Assembly: GCA_002320935.1 (NCBI GenBank)
Contig: DCLG01000092.1
Span: forward strand, 30,426-36,426
DNA from: Pedobacter sp. UBA1654
GTDB lineage: Bacteria > Bacteroidota > Bacteroidia > Sphingobacteriales > Sphingobacteriaceae
Direction: 5' to 3'
Length of the DNA stretch: 6,001 nucleotides
Positions 1 to 6,001 of this stretch are shown one piece after another. Position numbers and translations under genes: made by a program. The notes below the pieces were generated by a model. It worked only from the letters and a program-made list of their open reading frames with translations, was not told the origin of the DNA and searched no databases. Each line of letters opens with the position of its first letter. Position 1 is the first letter of the stretch.

Positions 1-1440
1 AGACATGGCCGCTTTTATTTTTTGAGATGTCCACTCCGGGCGGTCCATCAAAATATTTGCTGCGAGGGCGGAGGGATTCTCAAGGCGAATGCAACCATGG
101 CTAAATGCTCTAGTAGTTCTTTGGAATAGCTGTTTGACGGGGGTATCATGAAGATAGATGAGATATTTGTTTGGAAATATAAACTTTACCCTTCCAAGTG
201 CATTATGAGGCCCTGGTTTTTGTCTTATAACAGGCAAACCATTTCGTTCACCAGTTATTTCCATTTGCCTGCGGCTGAGGTATGTGGAATCTCGTTTTAA
301 GCCCGGAAGCACTTCATTTCTGACGATACTTTGAGGCAAGTTCCAGTAAGGGCTAAAAACCACGTGTTTGATCCTGTCAGAGAACACTACTGTTTTATTG
401 GCTGCTTTTCCGACAACAACATCCATGCTTAAAACATCTTCAGCACCCTGGTAAACGTGGAGTCTGAATTCTGGTATATTTACAACTACTCTCTTGCCAG
501 CCTTCGGCTCTGGCATCCATCGCATCCGCTCCATGTTGATCAACATCTGCTCTATTTTTTGTTCAAGTGGCGTGTTGAAGGCGCTCATAAAAGCAGGACC
601 AATTATTCCATCATCATTTAGTCCGTGCCGCTTTTGAAATGCAATTACAGCACTTGTAAACTTTTCGTCGTATGCCGATGTGGTATCCAGGGTTTCTAAA
701 TCGCCCAGAATTGCCAGGCGCTGTTTAAAGTCTTTAATTATCCTGGCTGTGTCTCCCGGTTTCAAGACCTTCCGGCTGCCTAATGAGAATGCCGGCCAGT
801 CTATTTCTTGCAGTTCTTTAAACTGAAGTACTTTCTTTTTCAATGCAATATAATGTGTACTAACAGGCAGCCAGTTTTGCAGCTGCGTTGTATCGGTATA
901 ACTAAGCTCCTCGAGCAGATCAACTACATCTAGTTTCTTCCGTGGAATATGCCACTGCAATTTTTCAGGATCGACGGCACCTTTATAAGCACGTTTAAAG
1001 AATGTCAAAAAGAAACTTGTGAACCTAAACTCTAGTTCCTCCAGGCTATCTTTTAGGTGGGTATCTGGTTCCTCACCTTGTAAGATTTCCATTTGTTCTT
1101 GCATCCTGAAATCATTAACAATGCTATCACCTGAATAGTATTGGTACTGGTTATACAAATTCCAAAAGATCTGGGTATGCTCGGCCAGACCTTCTTCAGT
1201 TATCCAGGCATACTGATAATCCCTGGTCTTGTAAAAACGCCTAACCTGATCAGCGGTATTGCTTTGCAATTGTTCGGCTAGAATTAGACTGTCCAGTGAG
1301 CACTCGCTTATATGAAGACCTGTAACCTCCGCTGTGTCAGCTAGGGCGAAATCTTGCTGATATATGCATTTTGCTTTTACTGTTTGGAACAAGAGGCAGC
1401 AAAAGAAAAGCGTAGCAACAACTTTCATAGAATTTCTCAT
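1..1440 (-). CDS. L,D-transpeptidase, YcbB/LdtD type (C-terminus cut by window edge)
   Basis: This enzyme should make 3-3 (L,D) cross-links between peptidoglycan stems in the periplasm, using a catalytic cysteine. The frame is open from an ATG at 1438-1440 to the left edge, giving 480 visible residues. A second ATG at 1426-1428 is an equally good start. Residues 5-24 form a basic then hydrophobic signal peptide ending near VKA. Residues about 40-220 match the YcbB scaffold region (DYQYAWI near 75). About 225-288 is a peptidoglycan-binding-like domain (FQKRHGLNDDGIIGP). From about 318 comes the YkuD domain, with VVNIPEFRLHVY, SPYWNLPQSI, YLIYLHDTP and the active-site motif SHGCIRL (His448, Cys450, codon 91-93). 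E. coli YcbB has some 85 residues after its cysteine; only 30 are seen here, so perhaps 50-60 are missing. It lies 24 bp downstream of the AI-2E family gene, so cotranscription is likely. No internal stop or frameshift was found. The family assignment is firm. Confidence 0.95.
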   Translation of the reverse strand, partial: MRNSMKVVATLFFCCLLFQTVKAKCIYQQDFALADTAEVTGLHISECSLDSLILAEQLQSNTADQVRRFYKTRDYQYAWITEEGLAEHTQIFWNLYNQYQYYSGDSIVNDFRMQEQMEILQGEEPDTHLKDSLEELEFRFTSFFLTFFKRAYKGAVDPEKLQWHIPRKKLDVVDLLEELSYTDTTQLQNWLPVSTHYIALKKKVLQFKELQEIDWPAFSLGSRKVLKPGDTARIIKDFKQRLAILGDLETLDTTSAYDEKFTSAVIAFQKRHGLNDDGIIGPAFMSAFNTPLEQKIEQMLINMERMRWMPEPKAGKRVVVNIPEFRLHVYQGAEDVLSMDVVVGKAANKTVVFSDRIKHVVFSPYWNLPQSIVRNEVLPGLKRDSTYLSRRQMEITGERNGLPVIRQKPGPHNALGRVKFIFPNKYLIYLHDTPVKQLFQRTTRAFSHGCIRLENPSALAANILMDRPEWTSQKIKAAMS

Positions 1441-1464
1441 GAGATTTGCATTTAAATTTAAAGG

Positions 1465-2509
1465 TCAGCTGGTCAGCTGATGGCTTTTATTTCTTTTTTG
1501 AATGTATAGCTGTTTTACAAGCACGATTATCACGACAGTCAAAGGGGTAGAGAGCACCAGGCCCCAACTTCCAGTAAGCGCGCCTAAAATCATTTGCGCT
1601 GAAATAATTAGAGCGGGTGGAATATTTACCATTTGCTGCTGGATCAGCGTTGTTATAAAGTTGCTTTCAATAAATTGAATCAAAACATACGCCCGACAAT
1701 CCATAAAGCTGTCTGAGGACCTTGCATTAGCCCCACTAGTGCCGCAGGTATTAAAGCCAGTATAGGACCGAAATTTGGAATGAAGCTTAACAGGCTAGCC
1801 AGTAAGGCTAATACCAGCCACAAAGGAATGCCAAGGATTGCAAGGCCAATGGCGGTTAACTCAAAGACGACAAACATAGATAAGAGCTTTCCTTTTATCC
1901 ACTTCCTAAGCTGTAAGCCTAAAAGCTTGAAAATTTGTTTTGCTTCGTCCTGACCCCTGAGCGGAACCAGCTCTACCACTGCATTTATATAAATCTTAGG
2001 AGAAACAGTAAGAAAAATTCCTATAAATAGTACTACGTAAAGATCACCGAATACACCGAAAGTTGACTTGAAGAAGGTTGCTGCAGATCCCTGTAATTTC
2101 GTGGCGGACTCCTCAGATGTTATTCTTTCAAGTATTTTTTCCCTATAGGTGTTTTTGCTAATTGAGCCCTGGCATTCTCAATTGTCTTTGGGAGCGTATC
2201 AGAAAGCTCTGCGACCTGCATCTGAATCTTAGCCCCTACCAGCCAGAAAAAGCCGGCTGTCAAAGCCAGTGTGATTAATATAGCAAGGGAGAAGCAAACT
2301 TTTTCGTTCCACTTGGTTTTTCGATGTAATAGTCCACTTAAACCTCTAAAAAATACAGCTATCAAAATGCCGGCAAATATTAAAAGGAAGACGCTGAATG
2401 TTGCTTTAAGTATTAACAACACAACAACTGTCAATGCTAGGATGGAAACGTTTATCCAAATTTTAGTCGTATAGCTAAATTCATTATTATTATCATTAAG
2501 GTCGCTCAT
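1465..2509 (-). pseudogene. AI-2E/PerM family transporter, broken by two single-base losses
   Basis: This is a polytopic inner-membrane protein of the AI-2E exporter/PerM (UPF0118) family. Members have been linked to autoinducer-2 export or ion/proton antiport, and the substrate here is unknown. Reading starts at ATG 2507-2509 (MSDLNDNNNEFSY), with two membrane segments in the first 60 residues and a third near 70-90. The frame hits TAA at 2120-2122, but the next frame continues smoothly (ERITSEESATKLQG) if one A is added to the A6 run at 2135-2140. The middle carries the family signature SFIPNFGPILALIPA and stops at TGA 1680-1682. Adding one G to the GGG at 1692-1694 restores ALWIVGAYVLIQFIESNFIT and the C-terminal GSWGLVLSTPL helix, ending at TGA 1465-1467. 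Length 1045 nt plus 2 equals 349 codons, a normal family size. Both lesions are losses in homopolymers, so either a recent pseudogene or sequencing error is possible. It precedes the L,D-transpeptidase gene by 24 bp. Confidence 0.88.
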
Positions 2510-2791
2510 AATGGAATTTATAAAATTCAAGACTTATTATAAGATTCAACTCTTTTACGCGCTATTTGTTGAACTTATTATCATATTAATCAATACGTTA
2601 ATAAGCAGTTTCCCTTTTTTGAGACTATCCTTTCTCTTTTTGCCAGCTACAGAAATGCAGGATATCTAACTGATTCCACCGTTTAATAAGCATTACATCA
2701 CGTGATTGAGGCTTTTTTAAAAAAAGTGAAACAGCCTGGAATTAACCATGTTACCTATATAAAACTTTTTTTTAACCTTAAAATTAAAGTT
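2510..2791. other. Divergent intergenic region
   Basis: This 282-bp AT-rich gap separates the divergent AI-2E-family (minus) and copper-storage (plus) genes, so it must hold both promoters. I see no convincing TAnnTTTG element for either. It contains the perfect palindrome at 2697-2706, and further on a short inverted repeat (AGGCT at 2709-2713, AGCCT at 2733-2737) enclosing a T6A6 tract. No RNA gene or coding frame is supported. Confidence 0.5.
2697..2706. promoter_or_regulatory. Palindrome ATCACGTGAT, possible operator
   Basis: This is a perfect 10-bp palindrome centred about 90 bp upstream of the ATG of the Cys-rich copper protein. Dyads of this kind can bind dimeric repressors. Single occurrence and position are the only support, and it does not match a copper-regulator box that I recognise. 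A chance palindrome is quite possible. Confidence 0.2.
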
Positions 2792-3130
2792 ATGGGATAT
2801 CATGAATGGAAAAGCTGTATCGATGCCTGCTTAAAGTGTGCTTCAATTTGCAATCATTGTGCAATTTCGTGCACTCAGGAAGATGATGTAAAAATGATGG
2901 CGCGGTGTATTGAGCTTGATATGCAATGTGCAGCCATCTGCTACTCTGCCGCTCAATTGATGAGTATGGGTAGCCCTTTTGCTCAAGACATTTGCCGTAT
3001 TTGCGCAGATATTTGCCAGCAATGCGGAGAAGAGTGTAGTAATCATCATACCCAGCATTGTAAGGAATGTGCAGATGCTTGTAAGGCTTGCGCGGAAGAA
3101 TGCAGGAGAATGACAGGAGTAGCTACTTAA
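2792..3130 (+). CDS. Four-helix-bundle copper-storage protein (Csp/DUF326-like)
   Basis: This is a small Cys-rich protein expected to bind many Cu(I) ions through thiolates inside a four-helix bundle, storing or buffering copper. From the ATG at 2792 (MGYHEWKSC) it has 112 residues, close to the usual Csp3 size, with 19 cysteines. Many are in CxxxC steps along helices: C9/C13, C16/C20, C23/C27, C46/C50, C71/C75, C78/C82, C93/C97, C100/C104. His22, His85, His86 and His89 and several Met residues could add ligands. There is no signal peptide, so it is probably cytosolic like Csp3 rather than exported like Csp1. A GTG at 2702 would add 30 residues with no family resemblance; I prefer the ATG, which follows an A-rich leader. 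It stands alone: no copper ATPase, chaperone or regulator is adjacent. The family call is strong; copper specificity is inferred from characterised members. Confidence 0.93.
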   Translation: MGYHEWKSCIDACLKCASICNHCAISCTQEDDVKMMARCIELDMQCAAICYSAAQLMSMGSPFAQDICRICADICQQCGEECSNHHTQHCKECADACKACAEECRRMTGVAT

Positions 3131-3160
3131 GATGCCAGTCACTTTGAGCATTAATTGATT

Positions 3161-3191
3161 AAGGGAAGCATTGTAGTTGCCCTTTCATTTT
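3161..3191 (+). terminator. Weak hairpin plus T-tract after the Csp gene
   Basis: AAGGG (3161-3165) can pair with CCCTT (3180-3184) across a 14-nt loop, followed by a T-rich run (TTTCATTTTTAT). It sits about 30 bp past the stop of the copper protein, where a terminator would be expected between convergent genes. An alternative, mutually exclusive stem pairs GCCCT (3179-3183) with AGGGC (3199-3203). Both stems are only 5 bp, so support is weak. Confidence 0.3.
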
Positions 3192-3321
3192 TATAAGGAG
3201 GGCATTAGTTCCACTCATTTTATTTTCCAAGCAGGGCAAAAAGGTTCTCATAGCTTGCTAAATGAATTCAAATAAACGGTATTGTAACAACAGTATTAGA
3301 ATCTCTTAAATAAGGATGGTT

Positions 3322-3936
3322 TCACAAAATGCATCTCGGAGTGCGATACAGGAATATGCAGAGCCTATTGCCCATACCATAAGTAGCGGAGTGGAGATTG
3401 TTGCAGCTGTGATTATTGCAATAGCCGTAATCCTGGCAGTAACCTTTTCGAGCCAATTTTAAGACGCCCTCTTGATCTTTGCTTAGTGCAAGTCTGTGGA
3501 ATAAGGCTGAGTCAACTTGCCGCTTTAGTTCACGAAAACTCCATTTTTCTATCACAGCTTGTTTTTCATAAAAGCTTCTTGAGAGTTCATCGCTGATTGT
3601 TAAGAGCTCAGCATAATGACTCCAACTCAATTTTCCGGACACTGTCTGGAAAATTGGATATTTCAGATAAAACTGCCTGCAAAGATAGATGTTGCTTTTT
3701 CCAAAACCTTTACCATAAGAGTTTTTGAGGTCTTTTGAAAGCTTTGTCAACAGAGCACTTCCGTATTCTGCCTTTTCATTGCCATTTTGTTCGAATTCAA
3801 CGATTTGCCTGCCGATTTCCCAATTTGCTTTTACAAGCTCGTGGTTTATAGCTCTAAGTGCATTTTCTCTAGCCCTTAAAAGGGTAGAGCCAATATCAAC
3901 AACTAATTTTTTATAAGTACTATCTACATCAGGCAT
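3322..3936 (-). pseudogene. DUF1016/YhcG-family nuclease, N-terminal domain only (truncated)
   Basis: The first 165 residues match the DUF1016 N-terminal domain: INHELVKANWEIGRQIVEFEQ (near 30-50), YGSALLTKLSKDL (58-70), GKGFGKSNIYLCRQFY (75-90), LSWSHYAELL (103-112) and WSFRELKRQVDSALFHRL (132-149). Full YhcG-like proteins run to about 340-370 residues and carry a C-terminal PDDEXK nuclease domain, which is absent. After VLKLARKG (residue 165, about position 3441) the family pattern stops. The last 39 residues are a Cys/Asn/Tyr-rich tail with no resemblance, ending at TGA 3322-3324, so a deletion or rearrangement probably removed the nuclease domain. The start ATG at 3934-3936 lies 9 bp after the stop of the 45-codon frame upstream, and a TAnnTTTG box lies 20 bp before it. 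The N-terminal part could still be expressed and bind partners, but nuclease activity is not expected. Confidence 0.82.
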
Positions 3937-3945
3937 TACAATACT

Positions 3946-4083
3946 TTATTTTGAATCAAATCTACAAAAACTAAGTTCGTGGTTCGCATACCCTATAATG
4001 CCATAAGCAAATTCCAAAACATTGCCAGGCAACCAGCTCGTAATACCTATTATTTTACGGTGCTTTTCTTTCTTGTACGGCAT
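3946..4083 (-). CDS. Small 45-residue frame of unknown function, possibly a regulator fragment
   Basis: The frame runs from ATG 4081-4083 to TAA 3946-3948. It begins MPYKKEKHRKIIGITSWLPG and continues GNVLEFAYGIIGYANHELSF. It overlaps the last 29 bp of the HTH frame, one base out of phase, and ends 9 bp before the DUF1016 start. Two readings fit. It may be a separate, translationally coupled small gene. Alternatively one extra A in the AAAA before GCACC split a single gene, so that the HTH protein originally continued as VQERKHRKIIGITSWLPGN. The pattern of a beta strand (KIIGIT) followed by a helix (LEFAYGIIGYANH) faintly recalls the start of a LacI-type sugar-sensor domain, but this is speculative. 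I do not recognise it as a known family. Confidence 0.3.
   Translation of the reverse strand: MPYKKEKHRKIIGITSWLPGNVLEFAYGIIGYANHELSFCRFDSK
3957..3964 (-). promoter_or_regulatory. Candidate Bacteroidota -7 element (TAGATTTG)
   Basis: On the minus strand the sequence reads TAGATTTG, a full match to the Bacteroidota -7 consensus TAnnTTTG, ending 20 bp before the ATG of the truncated DUF1016 gene. No clear TTG -33 element is seen at the usual spacing, so it may be a weak promoter or a chance match. Confidence 0.35.
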
Positions 4084-4270
4084 TAGCAATTTTTAAAAAT
4101 TTATGCGCAGTTGCTCTACTAATCGAAAGATCATCTGCAATCTCTTGCACTGTTTTATTTTGTTGATCATAGAGCACCTTCACTGCCTTTTTTATATCAT
4201 ACCGACCTAAACCGAGCATTTTTTCAAGTAAGTTTGCCTGATCAATTGCCCGGTGCAAAAAAAACTCCAA
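4055..4270 (-). CDS. Short helix-turn-helix protein, possibly a fragment of a regulator or recombinase
   Basis: This frame has 71 codons from a TTG at 4268-4270, or 54 from the only in-frame ATG at 4217-4219; an in-frame stop at 4286-4288 blocks any longer reading. Residues about 38-61 (KTVQEIADDLSISRATAHKF) form a clear helix-turn-helix, preceded by a helix GRYDIKKAVKVLYDQQ. The layout resembles the C-terminal DNA-binding domain of Hin/Tn3-type serine recombinases and of small Xre-like or sigma-region-4-like regulators. No recombinase catalytic domain is present. It may be a stand-alone regulator, a recombinase remnant, or the first half of a gene frameshifted near 4064 (see the overlapping 45-residue frame). 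It is divergent from the AlkB-like gene across about 210 bp and heads the packed group ending in the truncated DUF1016 gene. Confidence 0.5.
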   Translation of the reverse strand: MEFFLHRAIDQANLLEKMLGLGRYDIKKAVKVLYDQQNKTVQEIADDLSISRATAHKFLKIANAVQERKAP

Positions 4271-4351
4271 TATTCGAGCAAGAACCTATTTGCAATCTTG
4301 CTGTGCTTTCAGCAATGTGGTCTGGTTGCACCGAATTTTATATTTTAGATC

Positions 4352-4403
4352 TTTTGGTTAGCCAAAAAATCACTGATGATGATTTCCGTTAAAAAAACCA
4401 AAA
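4352..4403. repeat. Inverted repeat in the HTH/AlkB divergent region
   Basis: TTTTGGTT (4352-4359) is matched by AACCAAAA (4396-4403). The left arm can also fold locally as TTTTGG-TTAG-CCAAAA (4352-4367). It lies between the divergent HTH and AlkB-like genes, so it could be an operator or a weak hairpin. The low GC content makes chance pairing plausible. Confidence 0.3.
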
Positions 4404-4481
4404 ACTTAACTTGAAAACAATTGTTCCCTCCAGAAGTTATTGGATTTCACATATTGCCGCAAGCATCTTAAATTATTTAAA

Positions 4482-5138
4482 ATGGAAACAGCGATACCTG
4501 GTTTATTCTTATATCCCGACTTCATTGATGAAGCAAGAGAGTGGCAGTTGTTAGATGAAATCGATAACCAAATATGGATTGTTGATTACTTAAGAAGGTT
4601 GCAATATTATGGCTATCGCAATGAGTTGGAAAAGCCTTATGATCTGATACCTTTTACAGTTGCTATGCCTCCAGTGATTTACCAGTTGTCACAGGAAATT
4701 GTGGATCAAGGAATCTTAATTCAACAGCCGGACCAGGTGATCATCAACGAGTATGTTCCTGGGGAAGGCATCAAACCGCATAAGGACAGAGCCTACTACG
4801 AAAATCAAATCTGTGGCGTAAATCTTGGCAGTGGCTGCATCATGCGGTTTATCAAAGGAAAGAATGAGGAAGTTATAGATATTGAGATTCCCCGGCGTTC
4901 CGTGTATGTGATGCAGGATGATGCCAGAAAGAAATGGAAACACGCCATACCACCCAGAAAGAAAGATAATATAATGGGCACGGTGAAACACCGGGATAGG
5001 AGAGTGTCTATTACCTATCGAAAGGTGAAGCCTGGAAAAGTACATCCCATCAATCCTGAAGGCAAAGTAGCCAAACTGTTAGAGGAAAACTTTAACATAA
5101 GCCTTAATCAAATAACAAATCGTTCAACCCCCACTTAG
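4482..5138 (+). CDS. AlkB-family 2-oxoglutarate/Fe(II)-dependent dioxygenase
   Basis: AlkB-type oxygenases hydroxylate alkyl groups on nucleic-acid bases, removing damage or modifying RNA or DNA, with Fe(II) and 2-oxoglutarate. From ATG 4482-4484 (METAIPGLFLYPDF) the protein has 218 residues, normal for the family; a TTG at 4440 would add 14 unlike residues. All core motifs are present: the substrate lid LRRLQYYGYRN (37-47), NEYVPGEGIKPHKDR with iron ligands His100 and Asp102, the LGSG strand (115-118), PRRSVYVM (137-144), third iron ligand His154 (WKHAI), and 2-oxoglutarate-binding Arg174/Arg180 in RRVSITYR. The YxPGxGIxxHxD...LGS...RRSxxVM pattern is nearer the ALKBH8-like branch than to E. 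coli AlkB, so tRNA or DNA could be the substrate; this cannot be settled here. No ada or alkylation-repair neighbour is seen. Its 3' end overlaps the converging gene by 35 bp. Catalytic residues look intact, so it should be active. Confidence 0.93.
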   Translation: METAIPGLFLYPDFIDEAREWQLLDEIDNQIWIVDYLRRLQYYGYRNELEKPYDLIPFTVAMPPVIYQLSQEIVDQGILIQQPDQVIINEYVPGEGIKPHKDRAYYENQICGVNLGSGCIMRFIKGKNEEVIDIEIPRRSVYVMQDDARKKWKHAIPPRKKDNIMGTVKHRDRRVSITYRKVKPGKVHPINPEGKVAKLLEENFNISLNQITNRSTPT

Positions 5139-6001
5139 GCGGGAAGTAATAATCAATAGGACAATGACTACTCGAGTAGCGTTGTTTGATTCTTGTTCTG
5201 TTAGAAATACCGCCAACCTCAGGATGTGCTATGCGAGCATACTTATCCGTTTCACAAAAAAGGTTTTGGCAGTCGATGAGCTGGAGTCTTCTTTCCCATA
5301 AACTCTTGAAGTCAATACCTAAGCGTTCAAATTCCTGCTCCTGCCGGTCAGTGGCATACCTGATTACGTCAGCTTCGGTATAATCTCCCAAACTGCTGAA
5401 GCATTTCCAGATCCCATTTTTTGCCCCAGGTCCGGGCATCACAAACTCCATCTCACTAAAATCTGTAAGAATGCTGTAGTTGATATCAATGGCATATTGA
5501 TAGGCCAAAAACTTGCCAATGGTTGGGAAACTCAAAAGGAGCCCATAGACAGCCTCAAGTGACTTTGCTTCTCCAAGGCGGTCTGCCAATTCAAAACGCA
5601 ACATTTGCTCGGTTAGTTTTAGATGATTTTGGTGTTTCCTGGCATAGCCGAATGAACGCTTGCCGGAAGCCATGATGTAAGCGCCCGAATAAATCGGCTC
5701 TCCTGCTTGCAGCACCTGATCTAAAACTTTGCTGTATAATTCGAAAGAGAAGCCCTCCCAGGTTACTGTGCCCAGCTCATGTTGCAAAAGCTCCCAGGTT
5801 TCTATTTTGTTAAACAGCTTGAATAGTAATATGCGGAAAAGAAGCTCTCTTGGGGTTTGATCACCCTTGTAAATGATCTCACGTATTAAATATTGACTTA
5901 CACGGTCGGCAGCGCGATAAGCATTAGTGAACTTATACTTAAGTAGTATAGGATCGGCGGTTAGCTCGCTTACTCCGCTAATCCGGTTAAAAAAAATCTC
6001 T
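5104..6001 (-). CDS. 5-hmdU DNA kinase helical-domain (aGPT-PPlase-like) protein, N-terminus cut by window edge
   Basis: The minus frame is open from the right edge to TAA 5104-5106, giving 298 visible residues; the true start lies beyond 6001. Conserved blocks are LTADPILLKYKFTNAYRAADR (residues 13-33), IYSGAYIM (103-110), FPTIGKFLAYQYAIDINYS (158-176) and MPGPGAKNG (188-196). From memory these match the HMUDK_hel family, earlier called alpha-glutamyl/putrescinyl-thymine pyrophosphorylase-like, described by comparative genomics and then tied to phosphorylation of 5-hydroxymethyl-dU in phage DNA. Bacterial members are mostly uncharacterised. No P-loop (GxxxxGKS/T) is visible here, so a kinase role would need the missing N-terminus or a partner. 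The C-terminal third (residues about 230-298) is less distinctive. The stop falls inside the end of the AlkB-like gene, a 35-bp convergent overlap. The family call is good; the biochemical role is inferred. Confidence 0.75.
   Translation of the reverse strand, partial: EIFFNRISGVSELTADPILLKYKFTNAYRAADRVSQYLIREIIYKGDQTPRELLFRILLFKLFNKIETWELLQHELGTVTWEGFSFELYSKVLDQVLQAGEPIYSGAYIMASGKRSFGYARKHQNHLKLTEQMLRFELADRLGEAKSLEAVYGLLLSFPTIGKFLAYQYAIDINYSILTDFSEMEFVMPGPGAKNGIWKCFSSLGDYTEADVIRYATDRQEQEFERLGIDFKSLWERRLQLIDCQNLFCETDKYARIAHPEVGGISNRTRIKQRYSSSHCPIDYYFPPKWGLNDLLFD

Noticed and set aside
2120..2145. Programmed -1 frameshift at GGGAAAAAATAC in the AI-2E family gene
   Set aside because: The in-frame pair AAA AAA is preceded by G rather than A, which is a poor slip site; the family is not known to use recoding, and a second break at 1692 lacks any slippery site.
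2271..2474. Plus-strand open frame inside the AI-2E family gene
   Set aside because: It lies antisense to a well-supported membrane protein and has no recognisable domain.
2702..2791. GTG start giving a longer copper protein
   Set aside because: The extra 30 residues do not resemble the family or a signal peptide, and they span the palindrome and the AT-rich leader; the ATG at 2792 gives the usual length.
2843..3151. Minus-strand open frame over the Cys-rich gene
   Set aside because: It mirrors the repeated Cys codons of the real copper-protein gene and shows no family features.
3725..3916. Plus-strand open frame inside the DUF1016 region
   Set aside because: It is antisense to the conserved DUF1016 N-terminal domain.
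4022..4032. TTGCCAGGCAA palindrome
   Set aside because: It lies within the 45-codon frame, has only 5-bp arms, and nothing else suggests an operator or recombination site.
3965..4035. Possible tRNA suggested by a GGTTCGCATACC T-loop-like string
   Set aside because: No acceptor stem, anticodon arm or D arm can be built around it on either strand.
4716..5045. Minus-strand open frame inside the AlkB-like gene
   Set aside because: It is antisense to conserved catalytic motifs and has no domain of its own.
5186..5383. Plus-strand open frame inside the HMUDK-like gene
   Set aside because: It is antisense to a long conserved frame; low-information sequence.

Overview
The window looks like chromosomal DNA of a Bacteroidota bacterium, probably of the Cytophagia/Chitinophagia kind. 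This is an inference from the moderately AT-rich composition, the lack of strong Shine-Dalgarno sequences before starts, a TAnnTTTG-type -7 element, and the gene families present. No species can be named from the sequence.

Left part (1-2509, minus strand): two cell-envelope genes in a likely operon. The upstream gene is an AI-2E/PerM-family membrane protein (1465-2509) that is split by two single-base losses. Correcting both gives one normal-length protein of 348 residues. It is followed after 24 bp by a YcbB/LdtD-type L,D-transpeptidase with an intact SHGCIRL catalytic motif, whose C-terminus runs off the left edge.

Middle (2510-4288): a plus-strand gene for a small Cys-rich four-helix-bundle copper-storage protein (Csp3-like, 19 Cys in 112 residues). 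It is followed by a worn-looking minus-strand patch: an HTH-bearing short frame (4055-4270), an overlapping 45-codon frame (3946-4083), and a DUF1016/YhcG gene that keeps its N-terminal domain and has lost the C-terminal PDDEXK nuclease domain. The three frames are packed like an operon, and at least the last is broken.

Right part (4289-6001): an AlkB-family 2-oxoglutarate/Fe(II) dioxygenase on the plus strand. It converges on, and overlaps by 35 bp, a minus-strand gene resembling the 5-hmdU DNA kinase helical-domain/aGPT-pyrophosphorylase-like family, known from work on thymine hypermodification in phage DNA. The N-terminus of this second gene lies beyond the right edge. An oxygenase next to a base-hypermodification-type protein is the most interesting association here: it could be a nucleic-acid base modification or repair pair, but nothing in the window proves they act together.

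No rRNA, tRNA, CRISPR array or complete insertion sequence was seen.
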